Assembly: GCA_027021445.1 (NCBI GenBank)
Contig: JALUUH010000081.1
Span: forward strand, 1-42,072
Direction: 5' to 3'
DNA length: 42,072 nt
Source of the DNA: Gammaproteobacteria bacterium
GTDB lineage: Bacteria > Pseudomonadota > Gammaproteobacteria > S012-40
Shown: in pieces, positions 23,773 through 31,179 of the stretch
Numbering within the stretch: the first letter of the stretch is position 1
Layout: each line of letters opens with the position of its first letter
Translations under genes and position numbers: made by a program
Notes under the pieces: model-generated
What the model was told of the DNA's origin: nothing
The model's database searches: none
The model's input: only the letters and a program-made list of their open reading frames with translations

Positions 23773-25467
23773 TCATGGAATCATCCAATCTCTATCGTCT
23801 TCGTATGTAGCGTAGAATTCCTCATACCGGTCTCTTTCGGGTTGGGGTACCTTCTTTGGTGCGCGCCATACTCGCATGCAGGCAAGGTTTAAAGCATCCG
23901 CCAGGTCCGGGCTTCTTCCGATCTTTTTCTTGATTTCGGTTTTCTTTTCCACGAAGGTTCTTCCCCTGCTATCCGGATAATGAGAAGCAGCCAGAAGCTC
24001 TCTGGACAAAAGACCTTTCAAAGTATCCGGAAGCCTGGACCACTCGATTTCTTTCTTTCTGGCGAGTTCGACCGTATTGACCCACAGCTCACTGCGGCGG
24101 TTGGCGTATTTGGCCTCTCGTATGGCTCTGTTTGCTCCAGATATTAAAATAAAGCGGTGCTCTCCTTTATGCTGGGCAATGGCGTGGCCAAACATGTCTT
24201 TATCCACCTTGATGGGGATTTCATATTCCGATACTTGAGCTCTTTTGGCCCAGTATCTCGCCAGTTGCTTGGCTTTGCCGGCGGTCCATGATGCTTCCCA
24301 TCCCTGACGGAGCTCGGCATGAACCACGCTTCTTCCCCATATTACCACAATAGCCGTAAAATCCTGCCCTTGATATGCCGGGTCAATACCAATCTCCGGT
24401 ATGCCGTATCTTTTGACAAAGTTTTCAATTTCGTTTAGTGACCAGGTGCCGTCCGGCACAGGGTACGCTGTTTTTTCGCAGTAATCAATTAAAGCTGGAT
24501 TCCACAAAGCATCCGATGAACCGGAAGGCCACTGTCCCAATACCGCATAGCTGAAAAAGGGTGAGGGTCTGTACCACTGATGATCATGCTCGCATTTTCC
24601 TTCTTTGCATAAAACCGTATACCGGGGCGGCCATTCAAAATCGCCGACTTCCACCTGTGACGCCTGTATTGCCATGCACTCATTTTTGAGCTGGGTTACC
24701 ACCCATTCATAGCTTACAGCGGACGGAATAGGGGGCTCAAGCCCCTGAAGCCCGGCAATAATGTTGGGGTGCTCAAGAGCCGAAAGCCTGATTTTATGCC
24801 AGTCTTCTCTTGTATAAAGATCGTATACATAAGAAGTCGGGTCTGTAGGGTTAAAAATAATCAGCCAGCGGTGATCATCCGGATGAGAAATCATTGTGTC
24901 AGCCGCCTGAAAGAACATTCTATCCACGCCAATAGCTTCATCGAATACAATCAACAAATACCTGGGATGCCGGCCTTTAAAGGCTTCCTGATTTCTGGTC
25001 GTAAATCCCTCAGCAAACCAGCTATGCGAATATTCAAGCCTCGGAGCCTTGGGAAGAAGATTTCTTCCCTTGCGCTGCGTTCTTATTTCACGCCACAACA
25101 CGTCAGTTACGTGCTGTTCCGACGGCGCTGTGGATAATGCCATACACGACTCACCCCTATGTTCATCCGGAACATGGGTATCTACCCACCAGGATACTGC
25201 ACACGCTGCAATATGGCTTTTTCCTACCGAGTTTCCCGACATTACCATAACTTTCTGATGCGTAACAAGCGCTTTTAAAATCTCAATCTGCTTATGCCAC
25301 AGCGTTTTTATTCCGAGCACTTTCTCTGCATAACTTACTGGATCATCTTTGTACTGCTCATAAGTTCTTCTGTCTTCTATTTTAATTTTGTCGAGCTTCT
25401 CTTTGTCCCGTGTTGTCATGTTCTCCTTCAGCACACGGGCAAGCTCTCTCAAATAAGAATCATCCAT
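23773..25467 (-). CDS. terminase large subunit (TerL)
   Basis: 564 residues, normal for the family. ATPase part: Walker A GNSVGKS (residues 78-84), Walker B LLIVFDEA (acidic pair at 176-177), then a WLIIFNPTDP coupling segment. Nuclease part: IGIDPAYQGQDFTA (catalytic Asp ~362), KVDKDMFGHAIAQ, and C-terminal PDLADALNLA (third acidic cluster). Start ATG 25467 has GGAG 8 bases upstream. It powers DNA translocation into the prohead through the portal and cuts concatemers. First gene after the minus-strand promoter at 25572-25543. Confidence 0.93.
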   Translation of the reverse strand: MDDSYLRELARVLKENMTTRDKEKLDKIKIEDRRTYEQYKDDPVSYAEKVLGIKTLWHKQIEILKALVTHQKVMVMSGNSVGKSHIAACAVSWWVDTHVPDEHRGESCMALSTAPSEQHVTDVLWREIRTQRKGRNLLPKAPRLEYSHSWFAEGFTTRNQEAFKGRHPRYLLIVFDEAIGVDRMFFQAADTMISHPDDHRWLIIFNPTDPTSYVYDLYTREDWHKIRLSALEHPNIIAGLQGLEPPIPSAVSYEWVVTQLKNECMAIQASQVEVGDFEWPPRYTVLCKEGKCEHDHQWYRPSPFFSYAVLGQWPSGSSDALWNPALIDYCEKTAYPVPDGTWSLNEIENFVKRYGIPEIGIDPAYQGQDFTAIVVIWGRSVVHAELRQGWEASWTAGKAKQLARYWAKRAQVSEYEIPIKVDKDMFGHAIAQHKGEHRFILISGANRAIREAKYANRRSELWVNTVELARKKEIEWSRLPDTLKGLLSRELLAASHYPDSRGRTFVEKKTEIKKKIGRSPDLADALNLACMRVWRAPKKVPQPERDRYEEFYATYEDDRDWMIP

Positions 25468-25516
25468 TAAAATTGTCTCCGATTTTTAATGTTGTCAAAA
25501 ACTTTTGATTTTTTTC

Positions 25517-25545
25517 TTGACATTTTCATTCAGCCGTTTTATATT
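25517..25545 (+). promoter_or_regulatory. early promoter, plus strand
   Basis: Perfect -35 TTGACA (25517-25522), 17-nt spacer, TATATT (25540-25545). Start expected near 25552, ~49 nt before the first early gene. Its -10 overlaps that of the opposing promoter. Confidence 0.75.
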
Positions 25546-25572
25546 ATAGCCGACTTCATTCATCACAGTCAA
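25543..25572 (-). promoter_or_regulatory. terminase promoter, minus strand
   Basis: On the minus strand TTGACT (25572-25567), 18-nt spacer, TATAAT (25548-25543). Start expected near 25536, ~70 nt before terminase. It occupies nearly the same DNA as the early promoter, so the two cannot be bound by polymerase at once. Confidence 0.7.
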
Positions 25573-25600
25573 GTTTCATTTTTACAGGGAGATTTTTGTC

Positions 25601-25792
25601 ATGCACTTTTCCGATAATGTTCCTTCCTATGTTAGAGATATGGCTTTAACTGTTTTTGGTAACTCCAATGACGTCTTTATTCAGTTTGATGATGAATACG
25701 GTATTGTTGAAGTGTTTCTCAACAACAAAAAGAAATGCTTCGTCATTTTCCTTGATATACAACCCTTGCGCTACGGAGAATGGTATGGTTAA
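25601..25792 (+). CDS. first early gene, small protein
   Basis: 63 residues, beta-alpha pattern (VFIQFDDEYGIVEVFLNNKK). AGGGAGA lies ~8 bases before the ATG. Overlaps the next gene by 8 bases. Not recognised. As the first early gene it may be a host-takeover or regulatory factor. Confidence 0.6.
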   Translation: MHFSDNVPSYVRDMALTVFGNSNDVFIQFDDEYGIVEVFLNNKKKCFVIFLDIQPLRYGEWYG

Positions 25793-26171
25793 TCTCTATG
25801 GGACACTGGTTTGTAATTTTGGTGATTTGTGCATTGATTTTTCTCTGGCGGACGTGGTTGTTTATGGCAAACGGCTTGAGCTTTCAAAAAAAGAGTTTAT
25901 TCTTTTAATTCAGCTTCTGCGTGCGTTTCCGGAAGCGGTAAACCGGGAGATTCTCGCTGAAGTGACGCTAATCCCCTTACGGAAACAGAACGGCAATGGC
26001 GTTTACAAAGGTTATGCCATGCGGACAGTGGATGTGCACGTATCCCGCATCCGCAATAAATTAAAATCAGCAGGCTCCCGCATTGAAATCGCCAATGAAT
26101 GGGGTACTGGTTACAGGGTTTACATTCCAGAAACTGTTGATAAATATTGCACAGTGGGAAATAGTGAATGA
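25785..26171 (+). CDS. stand-alone PhoB/OmpR-type winged-helix DNA-binding protein
   Basis: 128 residues from ATG 25785, with GGAG just before. Residues ~30-112 carry the family marks: LELSKKEFILLIQLL (first helix), NREILAEV, RTVDVHVSRIRNKL (recognition helix, residues 80-93), EIANEWGTGYRV (wing, 107-112). There is no receiver domain, so it needs no phosphorylation signal. Family members bind tandem direct repeats spaced ~10-11 bp and touch sigma70. Such an array is present at 22432-22465, so I infer this protein activates the late operon. Coupled to the next gene (ATGA). Confidence 0.8.
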   Translation: MVNLYGTLVCNFGDLCIDFSLADVVVYGKRLELSKKEFILLIQLLRAFPEAVNREILAEVTLIPLRKQNGNGVYKGYAMRTVDVHVSRIRNKLKSAGSRIEIANEWGTGYRVYIPETVDKYCTVGNSE

Positions 26172-26461
26172 TGACTGTTTATACCTGGTATACCGTCCGG
26201 AAAAGAAATAAGGTTGTGCTGGTGGGGGAGGGTAATGGTTTTGTTATTCTATCGAACCACGCCAAAAATGGAATGCTTTATGGTTGGAGAGGAAATTCAT
26301 TTAAGCCAATGGTAGCGAGATACGACGGTGAATATGATGCTTACATCATTGATAATCTCATCGGTGAGTTCATTGACGAATTAACCAGAGAAGCTAATGA
26401 AAAGCGAAAAAGGAGAAAATCCATTGAAGCCTGGAGAAAGCTACGATCAGCAGGATGTTGA
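26168..26461 (+). CDS. small phage protein, unknown
   Basis: 97 residues. A beta-rich start (VYTWYTVRKRNKVVLVGEGN) is followed by IIDNLIGEFIDELTREANEK and a basic helix. Starts within the previous stop (ATGA). Not recognised. Confidence 0.55.
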   Translation: MMTVYTWYTVRKRNKVVLVGEGNGFVILSNHAKNGMLYGWRGNSFKPMVARYDGEYDAYIIDNLIGEFIDELTREANEKRKRRKSIEAWRKLRSAGC

Positions 26462-26711
26462 ATCGCTGGCGCTTATGCAGCTAGTAGGCATGAGCTTGAT
26501 GGACATGACAACAAATGATAGCATCTTCCGGGATGAATTTGCTGATGAAAGGCAAATTCTACGGCTTGTGGCGGTCTTGATCTTGTATATCAAGAGGCGC
26601 ATTGCAGCGTGCCTTGACGTGCCGGATCATGAAATTGACAGCATGATGACAACAACTCTTGAACATTACGGACTTTCCGAACGTTTCCCGGAAGAAGACA
26701 GCGGAGAATAA
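26397..26711 (+). CDS. small helical protein
   Basis: 104 residues from ATG 26397, or 95 from a TTG at 26424 that has AAAGGAG 8 bases upstream. Mostly helix (VESLALMQLVGMSLMDMTTN, RQILRLVAVLILYIKRRIAA), acidic end. Overlaps the previous gene by up to 65 bases. Not recognised. Confidence 0.5.
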   Translation: MKSEKGENPLKPGESYDQQDVESLALMQLVGMSLMDMTTNDSIFRDEFADERQILRLVAVLILYIKRRIAACLDVPDHEIDSMMTTTLEHYGLSERFPEEDSGE

Positions 26712-26714
26712 AAG

Positions 26715-26861
26715 ATGGATTTATCTGTAATCGAACCTGTCTATCCTCTAATCGGTCTTGTCGTTGGTGTAAAGCTCTATGAAAGAGATGATGAATGGAA
26801 AATTATTGGATATTTAATCCTGGTTATATCAGGCGGCTGGCTTTTGAGTTTTGAAAACTAA
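26715..26861 (+). CDS. micro membrane protein, 48 residues
   Basis: Two hydrophobic stretches, VYPLIGLVVGVKLY (residues ~9-22) and IIGYLILVISGGWLL (~31-45), around a charged loop. Short leader from the preceding stop. First of a run of tiny membrane proteins. Confidence 0.5.
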   Translation: MDLSVIEPVYPLIGLVVGVKLYERDDEWKIIGYLILVISGGWLLSFEN

Positions 26862-26876
26862 CCTTTATTTACTGCC

Positions 26877-27083
26877 ATGTGGATTTTTATTCTGGTATTT
26901 ATTGGTATAGTTGCTCTTATCGCGTCCATTTCTTTGTATGAACCCGAATTCCATTCTGGATGGAAGTTGATTTTGAGCGTTATTATAGTTTTCGCCTATC
27001 TTGTTCTGGCCTCTTTAATAGGCGCTATTCTGGGTTTGAGTGCCTTTTATATTAAAACACTTATCTCTTATTGGATTTTTTGA
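26877..27083 (+). CDS. small membrane protein, 68 residues
   Basis: Two membrane segments (WIFILVFIGIVALIASISLY and LILSVIIVFAYLVLASLIGA) with a short loop EPEFHSGWK. TGATG overlap with the next gene. Function unknown; possibly acts at the cell membrane. Confidence 0.55.
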   Translation: MWIFILVFIGIVALIASISLYEPEFHSGWKLILSVIIVFAYLVLASLIGAILGLSAFYIKTLISYWIF

Positions 27084-27280
27084 TGATCTTGCCAAACATA
27101 AAAAACGTCCTTATTTATTGCCCGGCTTGTGGCAATGAGTCAAACGCAGAACTGGTAAACGGCATCATTCTTCCCAGCCCTCATATTCCGGTTTTAAAGT
27201 GTCTATACTGTGGAACAATGTGGCGGCTGGGTTTTTATGAAGTTCACTGTAGTGATAAACCAAACAAAAAAGGAGATTAA
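27083..27280 (+). CDS. zinc-ribbon protein, 65 residues
   Basis: ATG 27083 overlaps the upstream stop. Cysteine pairs CPAC and CLYC enclose a beta hairpin (residues ~13-47), a classic zinc ribbon, with a short C-terminal extension. Could bind nucleic acid or a protein partner. Confidence 0.6.
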   Translation: MILPNIKNVLIYCPACGNESNAELVNGIILPSPHIPVLKCLYCGTMWRLGFYEVHCSDKPNKKGD

Positions 27281-27282
27281 TC

Positions 27283-27426
27283 ATGGATATCTACAAACTA
27301 AACCCCGTTGATCCAGAAGATGAAGAACAGCAGGATCAGAATAATAACGATGAAGATGAAGAACATAATCCTTATGATAATGACCCGCTAGAAGACTGGA
27401 TTCAGGATGATGGCGGTGGTTGGTAA
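27283..27426 (+). CDS. highly acidic small protein, 47 residues
   Basis: AGGAG ~7 bases before the ATG. About 17 of 47 residues are D or E, with none after residue 5 positive (KLNPVDPEDEEQQDQNNNDE, then LEDWIQDDGGGW). Charge pattern like DNA-mimic inhibitors, but no family match is known to me. Confidence 0.5.
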   Translation: MDIYKLNPVDPEDEEQQDQNNNDEDEEHNPYDNDPLEDWIQDDGGGW

Positions 27427-27450
27427 TACAGATAAATGGGGAGAAGAATA

Positions 27451-27606
27451 ATGAAGCTGTTTTTATTCATTGTCTTTATTCTGGTATGTTTCACTCTCGG
27501 AGATCTTTTTGCTAGCAAAGGGGTTGAGCTCTCATCTGGAGCTGCGTTTTTCGTTATTTTGATGCTGGCTTTTTTGTTCACATTTATGTCTGATAGGTTA
27601 AAGTAG
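27451..27606 (+). CDS. micro membrane protein, 51 residues
   Basis: Two hydrophobic segments: LFLFIVFILVCFTLGDLF (residues ~3-20) and AAFFVILMLAFLFTFM. GGGGAGAAG upstream. Unknown function. Confidence 0.5.
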   Translation: MKLFLFIVFILVCFTLGDLFASKGVELSSGAAFFVILMLAFLFTFMSDRLK

Positions 27607-27608
27607 TT

Positions 27609-27701
27609 ATGCTGTTGCTCACTCTAATTCTTCTTGTTTTTGTTCCGATGATTTTAAGCGTAGTCTTTGACAGTGACTCGGATGACGAAGACACTTTTTA
27701 G
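27609..27701 (+). CDS. micro membrane protein, 30 residues
   Basis: One membrane segment (LLLTLILLVFVPMILSVVF) and an acidic tail (DSDSDDEDTF). Begins 2 bases after the previous stop. Small size keeps confidence low. Confidence 0.4.
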   Translation: MLLLTLILLVFVPMILSVVFDSDSDDEDTF

Positions 27702-27715
27702 AGGAGACAAGTATT

Positions 27716-27799
27716 GTGGATGCTCAAGCAATTCTTTATGTTGTAGCAGGTTTTGCGCTTGTTCTTTTGGTCAATTATTTATGGCGTAACATCAAGTAG
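27716..27799 (+). CDS. micro membrane protein, 27 residues, GTG start
   Basis: One membrane segment (ILYVVAGFALVLLVNYLW) with a basic end (RNIK). GAGGAG lies 9 bases upstream of the GTG, which supports translation. Confidence 0.45.
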   Translation: MDAQAILYVVAGFALVLLVNYLWRNIK

Positions 27800-27809
27800 G
27801 GATTCTGTC

Positions 27810-27899
27810 ATGAAATATCTTTTGTATTTTGTTATGGCACTTATGCTTCTGGCGTTTTGTTTTATTCTGGCATCGATGTGTTCGTATACGGGTTCGTGA
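27810..27899 (+). CDS. micro membrane protein, 29 residues
   Basis: A single hydrophobic stretch (LLYFVMALMLLAFCFILASM) then CSYTGS. Looks like a signal anchor; the cysteine context does not match a lipobox well. Confidence 0.4.
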   Translation: MKYLLYFVMALMLLAFCFILASMCSYTGS

Positions 27900-27951
27900 G
27901 ACGGTACCGTTGTTTGGACTGATCAGCAAGTCTAGCATCGAGATAAGTGTC

Positions 27952-28101
27952 ATGGAATCATCTCAACCCGATGCTCCTGTTGAAATTCGCATCGGTAGGA
28001 AGATTTTTGTCTTAACTGTCGAGCAAGCAAGAGAAGTTGCTAATGGTATACTATCGGTTATAGACAGACTTAACAAGAAACAAGATTCGGAGATAAGATG
28101 A
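27952..28101 (+). CDS. small protein, unknown
   Basis: 49 residues from ATG 27952 (MESSQPDAPVEIRIGRKIFV, then LTVEQAREVANGILSVIDRL). An earlier TTG (27829) would read through the previous micro-gene and is unlikely; a start between is possible. Beta hairpin plus helix. Last codons overlap the next start (ATGA). Confidence 0.5.
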   Translation: MESSQPDAPVEIRIGRKIFVLTVEQAREVANGILSVIDRLNKKQDSEIR

Positions 28102-28271
28102 AAAATGCTTTAGCTATTTTTATTCGAGTGTTGATTACTATTCTCTTTATTGTTGCAACGGTGGATTATTCTTCATACGGCAAAGAACCTAATAATTATT
28201 TTATCCTCTCTTTTATTGGTCTCTGTTTTGTTTATATTATAGGAAAGTTAGAAGGGTTTCTCAACGATTAA
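28098..28271 (+). CDS. small membrane protein, 57 residues
   Basis: Two membrane segments (LAIFIRVLITILFIVATV and FILSFIGLCFVYIIGKL) with an external loop DYSSYGKEPNN. Coupled to the previous gene by ATGA. Confidence 0.5.
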   Translation: MKNALAIFIRVLITILFIVATVDYSSYGKEPNNYFILSFIGLCFVYIIGKLEGFLND

Positions 28272-28284
28272 TTGGAAGAAAGCG

Positions 28285-28668
28285 ATGAGCAATAACAATC
28301 CTAATATCAAAGAGATTGTCGAGAGTTTTCTTAAAGAAAACGGCTACGACGGTCTGTACAACGCCGAAGATGAATGCGGATGTGAAGTCGGAGATCTCTT
28401 CCCTTGTGGGAATCCTCACGAGATAGATTGCAGAGCTGGATATAAACAGCCTTGCTATCGATGCGATCAAAACTGTGATTTTCATGTAGGACCTAAAAAA
28501 GAATGTTTAATGGTCATGATCGAGGACGGAGGTTTAAATTTATGGTGGGAATGCTCTTACTGTGGCAAAAAATTCAAAGATGATAGTAAGTTTGAAGAAA
28601 ATGAAAGATGCCCTAATTGTAGTAGCGATATAGTAGACTGGGAATACATCGAGGATTATCTTGAGTAG
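28285..28668 (+). CDS. cysteine-rich zinc protein
   Basis: 127 residues. Residues ~30-68 contain CGCEVGDLFPCG then CRAGYKQPCYRCDQNCDFHV, a motif I know from many phage and prophage proteins of unknown role. A second zinc ribbon follows (CSYCGKKF ... CPNCSSD). GGAAG ~7 bases upstream of the ATG. Confidence 0.65.
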   Translation: MSNNNPNIKEIVESFLKENGYDGLYNAEDECGCEVGDLFPCGNPHEIDCRAGYKQPCYRCDQNCDFHVGPKKECLMVMIEDGGLNLWWECSYCGKKFKDDSKFEENERCPNCSSDIVDWEYIEDYLE

Positions 28669-28673
28669 AATGA

Positions 28674-28949
28674 ATGAATAGTTGTAATACTAAAAAACCT
28701 TGTGATAGTTCATACAACGATAGAGTAGTAGATAGGGAATTTGATAAATGTGCGGAAATACTTAACGAGGTATCTGATCTCGTTTCCTCAAAGAGGATTC
28801 TTGGAAGATCGTTCCGAGCTGCGTCTACTTTGTTCAGAAATGCCGATTATAAACAAAAATGTTTAAAGCATGTTTTGTATCTAACTCTTGGAAGAAAAAT
28901 TTATTTAGAAATAATGCGAGAGTGGAAAAGGGAAAAAACTACTCTATGA
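28674..28949 (+). CDS. small helical protein, unknown
   Basis: 91 residues, cysteine-containing N-terminus then helices (EILNEVSDLVSSKRILGRSF, VLYLTLGRKIYLEIMREWKR). Not recognised. Confidence 0.5.
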   Translation: MNSCNTKKPCDSSYNDRVVDREFDKCAEILNEVSDLVSSKRILGRSFRAASTLFRNADYKQKCLKHVLYLTLGRKIYLEIMREWKREKTTL

Positions 28950-28970
28950 ATTAAAAAAGGAGATTTGTCT

Positions 28971-29168
28971 ATGAGTCATAAAAAATGTCGTAAAGGAGCA
29001 CAGTTATTAGACAGTTTAATAGATGTCATTTCTGAATCAGTTGATGAAAACGAAAAAACATTGCAGGAAGCATTAGCGGAGGAAGGTTTAAAGTATCATG
29101 AAGTAGTTGAGGGAGGTCTAAAATTCATAAAATCTATCAGACAACAACTAACAAATGACAACAGATAG
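28971..29168 (+). CDS. small helical protein, 65 residues
   Basis: ATG 28971 with AGGAG 8 bases upstream. Helix-rich (GAQLLDSLIDVISESVDENE, LQEALAEEGLKYHEVVEGGL). Unrecognised. Last coding gene before the tRNA-like region. Confidence 0.55.
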   Translation: MSHKKCRKGAQLLDSLIDVISESVDENEKTLQEALAEEGLKYHEVVEGGLKFIKSIRQQLTNDNR

Positions 29169-29170
29169 AC

Positions 29171-29207
29171 ACTTGCATGGAACATTTAATTAAAAAATTG
29201 TGCAAGT
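29171..29207. repeat. inverted repeat ACTTGCA ... TGCAAGT
   Basis: ACTTGCA (29171-29177) and TGCAAGT (29201-29207), perfect 7-bp arms. Read rightward it is followed by TTTG, so it may be a weak terminator of the first early gene block, or a binding site. Confidence 0.4.
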
Positions 29208-29361
29208 TTTGTGCGAGAACGAGGTCCCACCGACGGATAGCAATATCCTAAACATCCTCAGACGGTATAATGCAGACATCAGTATCGATCAGGATGAGAT
29301 TTACTCGATTGTTAAGCAGTTGTATCCTCATCCAATATTTGCTCTTGTAAAAGATGTATAA
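29200..29361 (+). CDS. possible small ORF, 53 residues
   Basis: GTG start, no ribosome site. The sequence (EVPPTDSNILNILRRYNADI, then QDEIYSIVKQLYPHPIF) is more protein-like than random, perhaps the remnant of a larger gene. The gap 29169-29745 also holds the tRNA-like gene and nothing else I can support. Confidence 0.3.
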   Translation: MQVLCENEVPPTDSNILNILRRYNADISIDQDEIYSIVKQLYPHPIFALVKDV

Positions 29362-29406
29362 AGCGGATAAAGTTAATCATCTAACTAAAGAAAGGTATTA
29401 CTCGGC

Positions 29407-29661
29407 GCTCCTGTAGCGAAATTGGCAGACGCTGCAACTCTCTGGAAGTACCTGCCTTGCCGCAGAGAGGGTATACAGTGCAGATGTTGGCGGTCATCCG
29501 AGGTTGTTTACCTATCAGCTCTGGACTGTGCGGGGGAACAGAGAGCCAAGATTATTAAGAATATGGGAAGGGCAACTCCCAGTGACGTTGAATGATTAAT
29601 ATAAAAAACCGCACTTCGTCGCGAAAGCCTGGTTGCGGGTTCGAGTCCCGCCAGGAGCGCC
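29407..29661 (+). tRNA. tRNA-Leu-like gene interrupted by ~190-nt insert
   Basis: Acceptor stem GCTCCTG (29407-29413) pairs perfectly with CAGGAGC (29652-29658), extended by GGC/GCC outside. T8-A9 follows, then a Leu-type D arm: GCG, AAATTGGCAGA, CGC. T arm: GCGGG (29635-29639), TTCGAGT, CCCGC. Between ~29440 and ~29630 lies an insert with strong internal hairpins (CTCTCTG 29438-29444 with CAGAGAG; TGGGA with TCCCA). This suggests a self-splicing intron in the anticodon arm, but I could not find the conserved group I core or a matching 3' anticodon stem, so the anticodon is not called. It could be a decayed tRNA. Confidence 0.55.
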
Positions 29662-29745
29662 GATTATTTATTCTTTTTAGAAAGGCTGTTGAGGCTGTAA
29701 ACTCGTGGGTTAAGAACTACTTAGAATAGTAAAAGGCGGGTTGAT

Positions 29746-30153
29746 ATGGAAAGGTTCTTATCATCTGTTAAAGAAGTGCGGATTCTGGCTTTATTTCTCG
29801 GGGCAATGTTTTTGTATGCTGCAATACTGGCTGGTGGGTATGGTTTTGGTTTAATTGAGTTAAGTCAGAAGCAGTTTTATTACAGACAGTTCGCTCTCGT
29901 CATTTTCGTGTCGGCTAGTCTTGTTGCGATGATCCTGTTGATCAATGCTTTCGAGCCTGTCCTGGTCAGGTGGCGATCAATGAGTCGTGAAGTGACGGTC
30001 TTGTTTAAATGTGCTGAATGCGGACATGAAGCAATTGATACGGTTAGGGCTCAATTCGACCTGACAGTGTATGGAGAATGGTCTGAAGCATTCTACTGTA
30101 CTAATTGCAGATTACAACATTATCTGAAATTTTATATTGATAAGAGGAGATAA
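29746..30153 (+). CDS. membrane protein with zinc ribbon tail
   Basis: 135 residues. Two membrane segments (ILALFLGAMFLYAAILAGGY; FALVIFVSASLVAMILLINA), then a cytoplasmic zinc ribbon (CAECG ... CTNC, residues ~88-120). The combination is unusual and may tether a nucleic acid or protein partner to the membrane. Not recognised. Confidence 0.6.
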   Translation: MERFLSSVKEVRILALFLGAMFLYAAILAGGYGFGLIELSQKQFYYRQFALVIFVSASLVAMILLINAFEPVLVRWRSMSREVTVLFKCAECGHEAIDTVRAQFDLTVYGEWSEAFYCTNCRLQHYLKFYIDKRR

Positions 30154-30254
30154 TCCCAATTGAGACATCTTCCTGAACGTGTTCTTATTTAGTGTTTGGG
30201 GAGAATTAATAAGTAAATTATGTGTAGGGCCGGACCACAAAATGAGGTGTGAAT

Positions 30255-30518
30255 ATGAAAATCAAGTACACTCTATCGGATTATGGCGAAGATGATTTTT
30301 ATGAGTTTGAATACCACGGTAGGCTCGATAAAGATCATCCAGAGCTTTTAGCCGAAAAAGCAGCCGAAGATTACTTCCACAACAAAGGCGGTTGGGAATG
30401 TAGTTGGCCTATAAAGTTAACTATTACGGATGTTGGAGGACACAGTAATTGGCAGCTAACTACATTTGAGGTTGATGTTGAAAACATACCAATGTTTCGA
30501 GCCTATAAAGTCAAATAA
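30255..30518 (+). CDS. conserved small phage protein
   Basis: 87 residues from ATG 30255 (GAGGTG just upstream; an earlier GTG is less likely). YHGRLDKDHPELLAEKAAED, then YFHNKGGWECSWPIKLTI is a pattern I associate with a widespread phage protein of unknown role. Ends in a beta strand. Confidence 0.6.
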   Translation: MKIKYTLSDYGEDDFYEFEYHGRLDKDHPELLAEKAAEDYFHNKGGWECSWPIKLTITDVGGHSNWQLTTFEVDVENIPMFRAYKVK

Positions 30519-30542
30519 GATATAAAGATGCGGGAAGAGGCC

Positions 30543-30809
30543 ATGAACAATTTGCAATCAAAGAATGACACTGTTTCATGTGATATTTGCAACAGTGACA
30601 GTTGTGATTATATAGAGGCTATCGTTTACATACCTGATGATATTGGTTTTATAGATAAAGACGTTCGCCTGGTAATAGGTCATTGCTATGCTTGCGGTTA
30701 TAATTTTATAGATAGCTTTGACTTTATAGAGAAACGACGTCTTTTGACGACAGTAACAAAAATAGTGCATAGCAAGGGTTTAAACGATAATAATGCCAAC
30801 GACAGGTAG
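30543..30809 (+). CDS. zinc-ribbon protein
   Basis: 88 residues if begun at ATG 30543, 93 from ATG 30528; both have poor ribosome sites. Cysteine pairs CDICNSDSC and CYACG flank a beta hairpin (VYIPDDIGFIDKDVRLVIGH). Function unknown. Confidence 0.5.
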   Translation: MNNLQSKNDTVSCDICNSDSCDYIEAIVYIPDDIGFIDKDVRLVIGHCYACGYNFIDSFDFIEKRRLLTTVTKIVHSKGLNDNNANDR

Positions 30810-30894
30810 TAACCCGTAGAGAGATCTTCTATCAAAATTTATTAAACAAGACGGTAAAGTAGTAACAGTAGAAATCTTTTAGAGGGAGTAAAAA

Positions 30895-31122
30895 GTGAGC
30901 CATTTCCAATGCGGAAAATGCGGTTCCAATATTTATGATTCTCCTATAGGTTATGTTACTGGGTGCGAGCATTATCCTATAGAAGACATCTGGAAAATCT
31001 GCAAAGCATGCTTTTATAATCATGACGGGCACTGTGCAAAAGGATATGATACTGCACGATCGAACCCGAAATCACCTATTCACACTGTTGGTTGTGATGA
31101 TTTCAAATTTGTAAACGAATAG
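30895..31122 (+). CDS. cysteine-rich zinc protein, 75 residues
   Basis: GTG start with GAGGGAG upstream. CGKCGSNIYDSPIGYVTGCE, then CKACFYNHDGHCAKG and a final VGCDDF. Resembles compact phage zinc proteins with three metal pairs. Role unknown. Confidence 0.55.
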   Translation: MSHFQCGKCGSNIYDSPIGYVTGCEHYPIEDIWKICKACFYNHDGHCAKGYDTARSNPKSPIHTVGCDDFKFVNE

Positions 31123-31179
31123 ATGGTCTATTATGAGTGACCGTAAAATTAAAGGAATAATTTTATACAAGGTATAGCT

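Noticed and set aside
29440-29630. Canonical group I intron call
   Set aside because: I looked for the paired P7 strands and a U-G splice helix and could not place them; 5' and 3' anticodon stems do not match by simple excision. Left as an unclassified insert.
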